Shown: in pieces, positions 1 through 6,569 of the stretch
How positions within the stretch are numbered: the first letter of the stretch is position 1
Layout: each line of letters begins with the position of its first letter
DNA from: Chlamydiota bacterium
GTDB taxonomy: Bacteria > Chlamydiota > Chlamydiia > Chlamydiales > Rhabdochlamydiaceae
Assembly: GCA_023265495.1 (NCBI GenBank)
Contig: JAHFTP010000030.1
Span: 1 to 13,086, forward strand
Direction: 5' to 3'
Length of the DNA: 13,086 bases
Program-made: the position numbers and the translations under genes
Notes under the pieces: model-generated
Told to the model about the DNA's origin: nothing
What the model saw: only the letters and a program-made list of their open reading frames with translations
Databases searched by the model: none

Positions 1-93
1 GTAGTTAGCATCATAGCGAGCTTGAAAAAGCTCTTTTCTGAGTTGAATTATTTCCGGGTCATTGGGTAAGATTTCTATTTGACTGCAGCTCAT
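1..93 (-). CDS. Partial N-terminus of an unrecognised protein, possibly a transposase
   Basis: The minus strand reads ATG at 93-91 and stays open for 31 codons to the window edge. The peptide starts MSCSQIEILPNDPEI and continues with a charged helical stretch that includes LRKELFQARYDANY. A TAG codon sits immediately before the ATG, so translation cannot start further upstream. No clear Shine-Dalgarno precedes it. The opening resembles the N-termini of some IS66-type transposases, where a short acidic start runs into a coiled-coil. The ATG also lies just inside a GTTTCTTACATC sequence that recurs in inverted form nearby, as an insertion-sequence end might. Both points are inference. A short conserved host gene or a chance ORF remains possible. 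Confidence 0.35.
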   Translation of the reverse strand, partial: MSCSQIEILPNDPEIIQLRKELFQARYDANY

Positions 94-249
94 CTAGTAT
101 GTTTTTTTGATGTAAGAAACTAAAAATTTTACTATGAGCTGCGTCTTTTTTTCAAAGACTTTCTATCGTTACCTCTTAATTTTCATTAAGTTCCGTCTTT
201 AACCCCTAACGGGGTTCACCGAATATTTACAGCATAATTTGATGTAAGT

Positions 250-274
250 GTAAGAAAAAGAGACTGTTTCTTAC
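250..274. repeat. Inverted repeat / AT-rich hairpin
   Basis: GTAAGAAA (250-257) and TTTCTTAC (267-274) form an 8-bp perfect stem with a 9-base loop. The right arm plus one base (GTTTCTTAC, 266-274) is also the exact inverse of GTAAGAAAC at 112-120, so the sequence occurs three times around the presumed left-hand mobile element. A terminal inverted repeat of an IS remnant is one reading and an AT-rich stem-loop another. Confidence 0.4.
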
Positions 275-338
275 GATTTTTAAAAAAATACATATTAACA
301 GCTTGGACTAACAGTTCCCACCGAGGGGATGAACAGGT

Positions 339-430
339 CTGTGCATAATCCGTGCATAATCGAAAAGTGTTGATAATTAGAATGATATGTCGAATTTCAG
401 CGGCAGTGAGAGAATCTGTGCATAATCGAA
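339..430. repeat. GTGCATAATC short direct repeats beside the AlbA_2 gene
   Basis: Three direct copies of GTGCATAATC lie at about 341-350, 352-361 and 418-427. The last two extend to GTGCATAATCGAA. Copies one and two are almost back to back, and copy three ends a few bases before the stop codon of the AlbA_2/GHKL gene. On the coding strand of that gene they read as GATTATGCAC directly after the stop. Function is unknown. The position suggests a repeat that travels with the gene or a 3' regulatory element. Confidence 0.6.
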
Positions 431-431
431 C

Positions 432-1895
432 TCAAGCCCAAAAAGGGAGGTAGAAAGCGCTTTTGCCCATACCGACCTCATCGCCTTGAGGCTTAACTAA
501 ATTCTCCTGCATCGCATCTCGAATGATCCGATAGGCGAGCGAAAAGCTAGAGTTTTTGATGCCTAGGCGCGCCCGCAAAGATTGGTTTGTCATTTTTTTG
601 CCGATGACATATTGAAGGCTGGCATGTTGATATGCAGCCCGGGTCCGCTCCTTAGAATCCATTTCTTTTAGCTTTTTTGGTCCGTACAAGATTGCAAATG
701 TGCTTTGGGTTTTCTTGAGAAAATTAGGCGCAGGAAGTTGAAATAATTCGATTTGGAAAATGACCTTATCTACCCCAGTGCCGCGTTCTTCACATAAATT
801 CAGCCTACGCATAAGCCCAGCCAATATTTCGTTGCGGGACCTGGGGGCTTCATCGATAAAGCGAAGAGTATCAATCAAGGGCAAGCCGGGATTTGATATT
901 TCGATTCGATTTGTAAAAATTTCAACCATCGGACCGGCTCCGGTGACATTGAAATCTTGGTGAATCAAGGCGTTTGCCATCAATTCTCGAACGGCGATTT
1001 TCGGATACATGTGCACTTCTTCACGAAACGCTTCGCCGATATGTTCATTTTGAGGAAGCTGATCGTTGATATAGGCAACCGCTTCTTCAAAACCTAGAGC
1101 GTACCCTTTCTTCACCCCATATTCTTTGATCGCCTCCATGCGACTGTCGCCGCGATAGAAAATGATTCGAAGAGTTTTTCTGGCTAGCCGATCAAAATCC
1201 TCTAAATTTTTTGCAAAAAGAAGAGCTCCCAAATTCGAGATATCATAGCCCCCTCCATCCGATGGTGAAATCAGCTTCTCTGAGATGAATTTCTCAAGGA
1301 CTGCAGACCTATTTTCTGGGTGAGGCAGTTTCATAAGGTCAAAATAGGCAGGACAATTGAGAAACGAGAGGATTTGATCTGCGGGCACGCTCTCCATGGC
1401 AATGCCTTTCTCAAAGGCAGTTTGCCCTAATATGCGCCACAGTTCTCTTTCTTTTTCAGGGTGCTCATGGAGCTTCTTCTTGTACGTTCCTACTCTAATG
1501 AATTCAGCCCCCTTGAAACGAATTGGACGATGTGTTGCCGGGGCAAATTCAAATAGAACCACATGCTTGTCGTCGAGCTCTCCTTCGTGAATGCGAAGAT
1601 CGATCTGGGGATCAAGAAGAGAAATAAGCCAACTTTCAAGCTCTTGATTGCCTACTTTTGTTTCTTTTGGGCGGAAACTTGTGCCGATGACTCTGTTGGT
1701 TGAATCTTCAACACCCCATAAAATATAGGCGCTATGTCGACCTGCTAAAGCCGCACCATTCGAAAGAGCAGAAATATATTCGCCTATTTCCTGTGGATTT
1801 TCGTTATTGTGCTTTAGCTCCAACCACTCGGTTTCTCTGCGGAGAACAGCAAGATTTTTTACACGATTTTGAAAGTCTAACATTTCCAATTGCAT
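432..1895 (-). CDS. AlbA_2 / GHKL ATP-binding protein (Schlafen-like), putative transcriptional regulator
   Basis: The 487-residue protein has the usual three-part layout of this family. Residues about 15-135 form an AlbA_2 (Schlafen AlbA) domain, with the core ETEWLELK (21-28) and EIGEYISALSNGAAL (36-50). Residues about 220-405 form an HATPase_c_4-type GHKL fold: ELMANALIHQDF (304-315) is the N-box helix, NPGLP (335-339) follows, and the stretch ending in EERGTGVDKV (369-378) carries the glycine box. Residues about 410-487 look like a winged helix-turn-helix. Family members are predicted cytosolic nucleotide-binding or DNA/RNA-associated proteins, some in defence islands, but few have a proven role. 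The start at 1895 has a weak GAG 5 bases upstream; Met5 is an alternative. Short repeats abut the 3' end. The family assignment is firm, the function is not. Confidence 0.88.
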   Translation of the reverse strand: MQLEMLDFQNRVKNLAVLRRETEWLELKHNNENPQEIGEYISALSNGAALAGRHSAYILWGVEDSTNRVIGTSFRPKETKVGNQELESWLISLLDPQIDLRIHEGELDDKHVVLFEFAPATHRPIRFKGAEFIRVGTYKKKLHEHPEKERELWRILGQTAFEKGIAMESVPADQILSFLNCPAYFDLMKLPHPENRSAVLEKFISEKLISPSDGGGYDISNLGALLFAKNLEDFDRLARKTLRIIFYRGDSRMEAIKEYGVKKGYALGFEEAVAYINDQLPQNEHIGEAFREEVHMYPKIAVRELMANALIHQDFNVTGAGPMVEIFTNRIEISNPGLPLIDTLRFIDEAPRSRNEILAGLMRRLNLCEERGTGVDKVIFQIELFQLPAPNFLKKTQSTFAILYGPKKLKEMDSKERTRAAYQHASLQYVIGKKMTNQSLRARLGIKNSSFSLAYRIIRDAMQENLVKPQGDEVGMGKSAFYLPFWA

Positions 1896-1964
1896 TTTCT
1901 CGGTCTGCTTGATATGGGAACAGCATAGCCTTTCCAGCTAATCGTTTTCAAGCTATTCATTTTC

Positions 1965-2087
1965 TTAGGCTGCGCCTTTAGAAAAATAATCTCCAGGACT
2001 TTGCTCTCCCGGAACGGGCCAAGGCTCATGATTTGGATAATACCGCTGCCAATACGAATATTTCCTTTTAAGCGATAATTTTCTCAT
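1965..2087 (-). CDS. Putative 40-residue small protein downstream of dsbB
   Basis: A minus-strand ORF starts at ATG 2087 and ends at TAA 1965, with 40 codons and only 39 bases after the dsbB stop. The peptide has a basic start (MRKLSLKRK), then an aromatic and proline-rich segment including YSYWQRYYPNHEPWP, and ends in DYFSKGAA. It has no membrane segment and no cysteine. No strong Shine-Dalgarno is visible; a GAGAA lies about 9 bases upstream and a TTG two codons before the ATG could also start it. The composition looks coding rather than random, and its place at the tail of the DUF5993-dsbB operon suggests co-transcription. I do not recognise the family. It could be a chance ORF or the tail of a decayed gene. 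Confidence 0.42.
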   Translation of the reverse strand: MRKLSLKRKYSYWQRYYPNHEPWPVPGEQSPGDYFSKGAA

Positions 2088-2126
2088 AGACAAAGCTTCT
2101 CAGTGGGAGTAGCTTCAGTGTGTGGT

Positions 2127-2639
2127 CTATCCGGCACATGTGCTCATGGAGCATTGCATATACGTGGTGATCGCGTCGGCTATGGAAACAAGAAAGACAA
2201 AGCCAAAAGCAAGTTTGCCAAAGAGATGCAACTTGAGCGGCTGTTCACTGTTGTGAGTGAATTTAAAGACACTCATCAAAATAGCAATGGCTAAAAGAGA
2301 TATGGCAAATGTCAAAAAAGCCCAAGAATATAAGCTAAGTCCAAACACGGGCTCTCCAAAAGAGGGGAACCCTGGGCAGACGTGCAGAGCTATTTGTCTT
2401 AACGAGACGCTCATGCCAAATAAGGCAAATAGAATCGATAATCCATAATGCTGCATCTTCACTCCGAAGCGTAAATTCAGTAGTGGCCCTATGGAGACGC
2501 CAATCATGGCTAACCTCTGTAACATGCAAAGAGGACACGGATTTTCGTGTCTTGTGTATTGCACGGTGTAGCCGGCGAGTATAACGCAAGAGAGGACTAT
2601 GGCAAATAAACAGTTGAGATCTTCTAATGTTTTTTTCAT
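2127..2639 (-). CDS. dsbB: DsbB-type disulfide bond formation protein
   Basis: This inner-membrane thiol oxidase would reoxidise a periplasmic DsbA-like partner and pass electrons to quinone. The protein is 170 residues when started at ATG 2639. The frame is open to 2759, but that extension overlaps the DUF5993 gene, and the first hydrophobic segment begins just after 2639. Five likely membrane segments lie near residues 10-28, 39-57, 62-86, 97-122 and 138-160. The first periplasmic loop carries the redox motif C35-P-L-C38, followed by R42, which sits where the quinone-binding arginine of E. coli DsbB is found. The loop after segment three has one cysteine, C88. A further pair, C163 and C168, lies in the C-terminal tail, so the second redox pair seems to be placed differently from E. 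coli. It lies 14 bases after the DUF5993 stop. Confidence 0.88.
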   Translation of the reverse strand: MKKTLEDLNCLFAIVLSCVILAGYTVQYTRHENPCPLCMLQRLAMIGVSIGPLLNLRFGVKMQHYGLSILFALFGMSVSLRQIALHVCPGFPSFGEPVFGLSLYSWAFLTFAISLLAIAILMSVFKFTHNSEQPLKLHLFGKLAFGFVFLVSIADAITTYMQCSMSTCAG

Positions 2640-2653
2640 GGTGTTTTCCAGCC

Positions 2654-2809
2654 TTAAAGACGAATATTGATTACATCTGTGATGTGATGCCAAAACATGG
2701 TTATACAAAAAATCAAGTTGAGAGCTGTAAGTAGGATGGCTTCTCTTCTCTTGTTGCATAATATAAGTACCACAACAATGGAAAAAAACAGGAAAAGCAT
2801 CATCATCAT
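2654..2809 (-). CDS. DUF5993-like small membrane protein upstream of dsbB
   Basis: The minus strand carries a 51-residue ORF from ATG 2809 to TAA 2654, preceded by a good AGAGG Shine-Dalgarno 6 bases upstream. Four consecutive ATG codons (2798-2809) begin it. Two hydrophobic segments (about residues 5-17 and 26-40) flank a basic turn, CNKRRE, and the tail reads MFWHHITDVINI. The W-H-H-x-T-D tail and the two-helix build match my recollection of DUF5993, a short family found beside dsbB genes in other bacteria. The gene ends 14 bases before dsbB, so the two are almost surely one operon. A role as a small DsbB partner subunit is inference. Cysteines at 18 and 35 lie in or near the membrane helices. 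Confidence 0.8.
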   Translation of the reverse strand: MMMMLFLFFSIVVVLILCNKRREAILLTALNLIFCITMFWHHITDVINIRL

Positions 2810-2859
2810 AACAAACCTCTTTTGCTTAGTTCTTCTTTTATCTGTCTCTTAAGCGAGTG

Positions 2860-2910
2860 TATTTTGTCAATGATTTTACTTTTGCTCTAATGACTAATTA
2901 TGTTAGGTGA
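2860..2910. promoter_or_regulatory. Divergent promoter region between the dsb operon and the glycosyltransferase gene
   Basis: The two transcription units diverge here (starts at 2809 on minus and 2938 on plus). On the minus strand a perfect TTGACA lies at 2870-2865, but no good -10 follows at the usual distance. On the plus strand TTTACT (2875-2880) and TATGTT (2899-2904) are 18 bp apart. Both assignments are weak. The main support is the 128-base gap between the divergent genes. Confidence 0.3.
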
Positions 2911-2937
2911 AGAGGAAATGCTCCTTTCGAGGAAATA

Positions 2938-3819
2938 ATGGCGCTACCCAAGATCGCTACAGTGATCAATTTTTGCAGTAATGACTATCCCTTTTTAAAG
3001 GAGTGCATAGCACACGTAAAGGGGATTTCCTCTCAAATTCTCATTCCTGTCTGTGATCATTTTTTTGATGGGGTGGCGGAAGATAAACAGCTATTGCAGA
3101 GTATCTACAAGGAGAATGAAGAGGCTACTTTTTTAGAATATGCCTGGGAAGATAGGGGGTATCCCTCTTTTTATTGGCATAACCTATCGAGGGTGATAGG
3201 AGCCTATTTTACTGCGCAAGAGATGGAGTATATACTGTTTTTAGATACGGATGAAATTGTAGATGAAGATCGATTTCGTGAGTGGATAGAGGGGTTTGCT
3301 CTACAAAAATATACCGCTTTAAGACTTGCCAATTACTGGTATTTTAGAGAAACGACTTATCAAGCAACAATCTGGGAACATACGCCTCTTCTGGTAAGGA
3401 AAGAGAGGATCCATGGAGAAACACTATTTTCTCCCAAGGAGAGGAATGGGGCTTATTATCTCACAGGAGGAGAAAAAAAGGATCACGTCCTTTCCTTAGA
3501 TGGGAAGCCTATGATCCACCACTACAGTTGGGTAAGGACTGAGGAGCAGATGAAACGAAAGGTGTCGTCTTGGAGCCATAACACAGAGAGAAATTGGATG
3601 GATTTAGTAGATAAAGAGTTTTCTAGACCTTTTAATGGAAAGGATTTTGTTCATGGATACGAATTTAAAGAAGTAGATAGTTTTGTTCAGATCTGTTTAC
3701 AAGATAGGCCACAAGCAAGTACACTGCCTGCACGTAATGTTACATATATGAACCAAAAGCAAACGGCTGCTATAGATCTGTCCGTTCGTTTTAATATCCC
3801 TATCCCTTTATGTATATAG
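2938..3819 (+). CDS. GT-A fold glycosyltransferase-like protein (GT2-like)
   Basis: The 293-residue protein starts with an ATG preceded by GAGGA 4 bases upstream. An N-terminal beta strand (IATVINFCSNDYPFLKEC) runs into a Rossmann-like half. The segment YILFLDTDEIVDED (about 98-111) holds the DXD motif (D103, D105) used by GT-A enzymes to bind metal and the nucleotide sugar. Residues 192-220 contain MIHHYSWVRTEEQMKRK, a pattern that recurs in GT2-like proteins annotated as glycosyltransferases. There is no signal peptide or membrane segment, so it should act in the cytosol or at the inner face of the membrane, perhaps on surface glycans. Donor and acceptor cannot be told. The last 10 bases overlap tatD, implying coupled translation. 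Confidence 0.72.
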   Translation: MALPKIATVINFCSNDYPFLKECIAHVKGISSQILIPVCDHFFDGVAEDKQLLQSIYKENEEATFLEYAWEDRGYPSFYWHNLSRVIGAYFTAQEMEYILFLDTDEIVDEDRFREWIEGFALQKYTALRLANYWYFRETTYQATIWEHTPLLVRKERIHGETLFSPKERNGAYYLTGGEKKDHVLSLDGKPMIHHYSWVRTEEQMKRKVSSWSHNTERNWMDLVDKEFSRPFNGKDFVHGYEFKEVDSFVQICLQDRPQASTLPARNVTYMNQKQTAAIDLSVRFNIPIPLCI

Positions 3820-4583
3820 ATTCACATGCTCACCTTACTTCTGATGAACTTTTCCCCTTAGTTGATGAAATACTCTCTAGAGCAAAGCTACAGAAAATAG
3901 AGGCCATAGTCAATATTTGTACGGACACAACTAGTTTAGAAAGAGCTGCTTCATTAAAAAACAAAGTGCCGAGGCTTTATCATACAGCCGCCACTACCCC
4001 ACATGATGTGGAAAAAGAAGGCGATCTTTTTTTTCCTTATGTGGAACAGGCAGCAAAGAAGGGAGACATAGTGGCTCTGGGAGAAACAGGTCTTGACTAC
4101 TACTATGAACGTGCGGGCAGAGAAAAACAAAAAGAATTTTTGCTTCGCTATTTTTCTTTAGCACGTAAAACAGGACTGCCCCTTGTCTTTCATTGTAGGG
4201 AGGCCTTTGCCGATCTTTTTTCTTTGGCAGATGGTCATATTCCTTCTCATTTGGGTCTGCTACATTGCTTTACTGGAACTCTTGAAGAGGCCAAAGGCGT
4301 TTTAGATAGAGGGTGGTATTTGTCACTGAGTGGCATTGTTACTTTTAAGAAATCTCAGCAATTGCAGGAGGTGGCTAAATATGTACCTTTAGACCGCCTC
4401 CTTATAGAAACAGACTCCCCCTACCTAGCTCCACAGAGTAAAAGAGGCAAGCAAAATGAGCCCTCTTTTCTTCCAGAAGTAGCAGAGATGATTGCTGCAG
4501 TAAAAAATGTGTCTTTGGACGAAGTAGCTTTTGCAACAAGTACAAATGCTAAATCCTTTTTTAAAATGGATATTTCAAAATAA
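3810..4583 (+). CDS. tatD: TatD family metal-dependent hydrolase (DNase-like)
   Basis: This is a 257-residue TIM-barrel metallohydrolase of normal length for the family. The metal ligands are all in place: H6 and H8 in DSHAHL, E92 in LGETGLDYYY, H128 in VFHCREAF, H152 in LLHCFTG and D202 in IETDSPYLAPQ. TatD proteins have reported 3'-5' exonuclease and DNA repair roles in E. coli. The start ATG lies inside the 3' end of the upstream glycosyltransferase gene in another frame and has no Shine-Dalgarno of its own, so it probably relies on translational coupling. In Chlamydia a tatD homologue is next to the sdh genes; here it is about 4 kb from them, with three genes in between. Confidence 0.93.
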   Translation: MYIDSHAHLTSDELFPLVDEILSRAKLQKIEAIVNICTDTTSLERAASLKNKVPRLYHTAATTPHDVEKEGDLFFPYVEQAAKKGDIVALGETGLDYYYERAGREKQKEFLLRYFSLARKTGLPLVFHCREAFADLFSLADGHIPSHLGLLHCFTGTLEEAKGVLDRGWYLSLSGIVTFKKSQQLQEVAKYVPLDRLLIETDSPYLAPQSKRGKQNEPSFLPEVAEMIAAVKNVSLDEVAFATSTNAKSFFKMDISK

Positions 4584-4588
4584 TTCAC

Positions 4589-6400
4589 ATGCTACAAATA
4601 GAGAACATTGCCAAAAGTTATTCCGGAGATAGGCTTTTCTCAGAAGTCTCTTTCGCTCTCCAAGAAGGGGAAAAGTGCGCTCTCATAGGGAGAAATGGGT
4701 GTGGAAAGTCCACTTTGCTTCGGATAATCACAGGTGTAGAAGAGGGGGATGATGGGAGAGTAGTTTCTCCCAAAGGGTATAAGCTGGGGTATCTTGAGCA
4801 GCATGCGGAGTTTTCTTTTGCCACCGTTTCAGAAGAGGCTAGCAGCAGCTTGCCTGAAGATAGAAAGGAGGATACCTATTTTGTAGAAAAGATCCTTTTT
4901 GGCCTTGGCTTTAATGATGATCTTTTGGAGAAATCCCCTGCCGCTATTTCGGGAGGGTATCATCTACGCCTGAAGCTGGCTAAGGTGCTTATTGCAGAGC
5001 CCGATTGTTTGCTGTTGGATGAGCCTACGAATTACTTAGATATTATAACTGTACAGTGGCTATTAAGATATCTGAGGGGGTGGCAAGGAGCTTGCCTTAT
5101 TATTTCTCATGATAGAGAATTTTTAGACAAACTTGTTACCCATACCATGGGTCTACACAGAAAAAAGCTCTTAAAGGTGAAGGGAGACACGGGCGACTAT
5201 TATGAAAGAATTGTGGAATCAGAGCTGGTCTATGAGCGGACGAGAAGCAATTTAGAGAAGAAAAGGGAGCATCTAGAAGATTATATTCGCCGTTTTGGAG
5301 CAAAGGCGAGTAAAGCATCACAAGCGCAGTCCAAGCAAAAGTCTCTTTCTAAGATGGAAGTGTTAGCTAAACTCACTGCGATAGAAGATTTGGATTTTTC
5401 CTTCACCTATGCGGATATTTCAGGAAAGAATATGGGCTCCCTACAAGCGGTGCATTTTGCCTACGCAAATGAAGCTCCTCTCATTTGCGATCTGTCTTTT
5501 TCCTTAGAAAAAGGGAAGCGTTTAGCCATTATAGGTAGAAATGGCATGGGAAAATCTACCCTACTTAAATTGCTTTTTGGAGATCTTGTGCCTACAAGTG
5601 GCCAAGTAGTTCTTTCTGAAAATACAAAAATTGCCTACTTTGGACAAACTAATATCGATCGCCTTCACTCTCAACATACAATTGAAGAAGAAATCGCTTT
5701 GGCTGGTCGACAGCTCTCTACCACACAGATTAGGAGGATTTGCGGGCAGATGCTATTTTCAGGGGATGCTGCAAAAAAAAGGATATCCGTTCTTTCGGGT
5801 GGAGAGAAAAGCAGAGTCCTCTTAGGTAAAATCCTGGCAACTCCTTGCAATTTACTTCTTCTTGACGAGCCCACGCATCATCTTGATATTGAATCCATAG
5901 AAGCGTTAATAGAGGCAATAGATGAATTTGCCGGAGCCGTTGTCATCGTGACTCATAGTGAGCTGATCTTAGAGAGGATCCGGCCTCAGGAACTTATTGT
6001 TTTTAAAGAAAAAGGACCTGAGCTTTTCTTGGGCGACTATGAGGAATTTTTGCGAAAGCAAGGATGGGAAGGTCCCCCTTCCAACAAAAGACAAAGGTCG
6101 GAAGAATCTGAGCAAAGCCAAAAACAAAAACGGGCTGTTTTTGTCCAGACAAGAGCTAAGACATTAAAGCCTATCTATACGAAAATATCTCTATGTGAAG
6201 AAGCTATAGAAAAAAAAGAAAAACAGCTCTCCGTCAAAGAAGCTGAGGTCATTAAGGCCTCAGAAAAATCTCATACTAACTCTATTGTTGCTCTTTCGGA
6301 AGAGATCCACTCCCTGCGTAGGGAGATAGATGGACTATATGAGGAGCTGCAGAGCTTATTTAATGAGTTAGAAAAGGGGAAAAGTAGCTTTTCCGAGTAA
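4589..6400 (+). CDS. ABC-F family ATPase (duplicated ABC domains, no membrane domain)
   Basis: The 603-residue protein has two ABC cassettes and no membrane segment, the layout of ABC-F proteins that act on the ribosome. Domain one has Walker A GRNGCGKS (34-41), signature SGGYHLRL (121-128), Walker B LLLDEPTNYLD (141-151) and switch H174. The inter-domain linker (about 205-290) is highly charged and contains RRFGAKASKASQAQSKQK. Domain two has Walker A GRNGMGKS (316-323), signature LSGGEKSR (402-409), Walker B LLLLDEPTHHLD (422-433) and H456. Residues about 500-598 form a charged coiled-coil tail, as in Uup-like members. It starts 5 bases after tatD, with no clear Shine-Dalgarno, so it probably belongs to the same operon. 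Subfamily and substrate state of the ribosome cannot be assigned by eye. Confidence 0.93.
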   Translation: MLQIENIAKSYSGDRLFSEVSFALQEGEKCALIGRNGCGKSTLLRIITGVEEGDDGRVVSPKGYKLGYLEQHAEFSFATVSEEASSSLPEDRKEDTYFVEKILFGLGFNDDLLEKSPAAISGGYHLRLKLAKVLIAEPDCLLLDEPTNYLDIITVQWLLRYLRGWQGACLIISHDREFLDKLVTHTMGLHRKKLLKVKGDTGDYYERIVESELVYERTRSNLEKKREHLEDYIRRFGAKASKASQAQSKQKSLSKMEVLAKLTAIEDLDFSFTYADISGKNMGSLQAVHFAYANEAPLICDLSFSLEKGKRLAIIGRNGMGKSTLLKLLFGDLVPTSGQVVLSENTKIAYFGQTNIDRLHSQHTIEEEIALAGRQLSTTQIRRICGQMLFSGDAAKKRISVLSGGEKSRVLLGKILATPCNLLLLDEPTHHLDIESIEALIEAIDEFAGAVVIVTHSELILERIRPQELIVFKEKGPELFLGDYEEFLRKQGWEGPPSNKRQRSEESEQSQKQKRAVFVQTRAKTLKPIYTKISLCEEAIEKKEKQLSVKEAEVIKASEKSHTNSIVALSEEIHSLRREIDGLYEELQSLFNELEKGKSSFSE

Positions 6401-6446
6401 GCTTCATTTGTAACACCCTTATTATTATATGTTTAGCGTATTGTGC

Positions 6447-6530
6447 ACACGTTTTATCAACGAAAAACGTGGTAATCAGACACGTTTTACCAACGAAAAA
6501 CGTGGTAATCAGACACGTTTTCCTAACGAA
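6447..6530 (+). repeat. 33-bp tandem repeats with internal hairpins in front of the DUF4143 ATPase gene
   Basis: Two full 33-bp units (6447-6479 and 6480-6512) are followed by a partial third from 6513 to about 6530. The full units differ at one position (TTTTATCAACG against TTTTACCAACG). Each contains the 8-bp inverted repeat CACGTTTT and AAAACGTG around an 8-base loop. The third copy supplies only the left arm and then gives way to TTGACA. The array ends 40 bases before the start of the ATPase gene and overlaps its probable promoter. It could be an operator array, a recombination site or a repeat that travels with the gene. Confidence 0.85.
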
Positions 6531-6533
6531 TGC

Positions 6534-6568
6534 TTGACATTTTAAAGTAAAATCTAGCAATATAGAGG
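6534..6568 (+). promoter_or_regulatory. Candidate promoter and ribosome binding site of the DUF4143 ATPase gene
   Basis: A perfect -35 hexamer TTGACA lies at 6534-6539. A poor -10 (CAATAT, 6558-6563) follows at 18 bp, and TATAGA at 6561-6566 is an alternative at 21 bp. Either would put the transcript start at or very near the ATG. AGAGG (6564-6568) is only 1 base from the ATG, which is too close for normal initiation, so the start signal is unusual. The tandem hairpin repeats end just before the -35. Confidence 0.35.
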
Positions 6569-6569
6569 T

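Larger units (their letters stand above)
94..431. other. Intergenic region with short repeats, no gene recognised
   Basis: No convincing ORF with a start codon and ribosome binding site was found in these 338 bases. Three structures are visible: a hairpin AACCCC-TAAC-GGGGTT at 201-216, an AT-rich hairpin with arms at 250-257 and 267-274, and the GTGCATAATC repeats at its right end. TTTGATGTAAG occurs twice (106-116 and 238-248), and GTAAGAAAC at 112-120 has its inverted copy at 266-274. This pattern could be the remains of an insertion-sequence end. Neither hairpin is followed by a clean U-run, so I do not call a terminator. Confidence 0.5.

Noticed and set aside
201..216. AACCCC-TAAC-GGGGTT hairpin as a rho-independent terminator
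   Set aside because: The stem is good, but no U-run follows it on either strand.
2640..2759. 40-residue N-terminal extension of dsbB from ATG 2759
   Set aside because: It overlaps the better-supported DUF5993 gene in another frame, is not hydrophobic, and the normal DsbB start with its first membrane segment fits ATG 2639.
2778..2852. Plus-strand 24-codon hydrophobic ORF (MEKNRKSIIIITNLF)
   Set aside because: It is antisense to the start of the DUF5993 gene, has no ribosome binding site, and its hydrophobicity probably reflects the opposite strand.
6360..6560. Minus-strand ORF of 66 codons with 11-residue repeats across the hairpin array
   Set aside because: Its periodicity follows from the 33-bp DNA repeat, it overlaps the 3' end of the ABC-F gene and the promoter region, and it has no ribosome binding site or recognisable domain.
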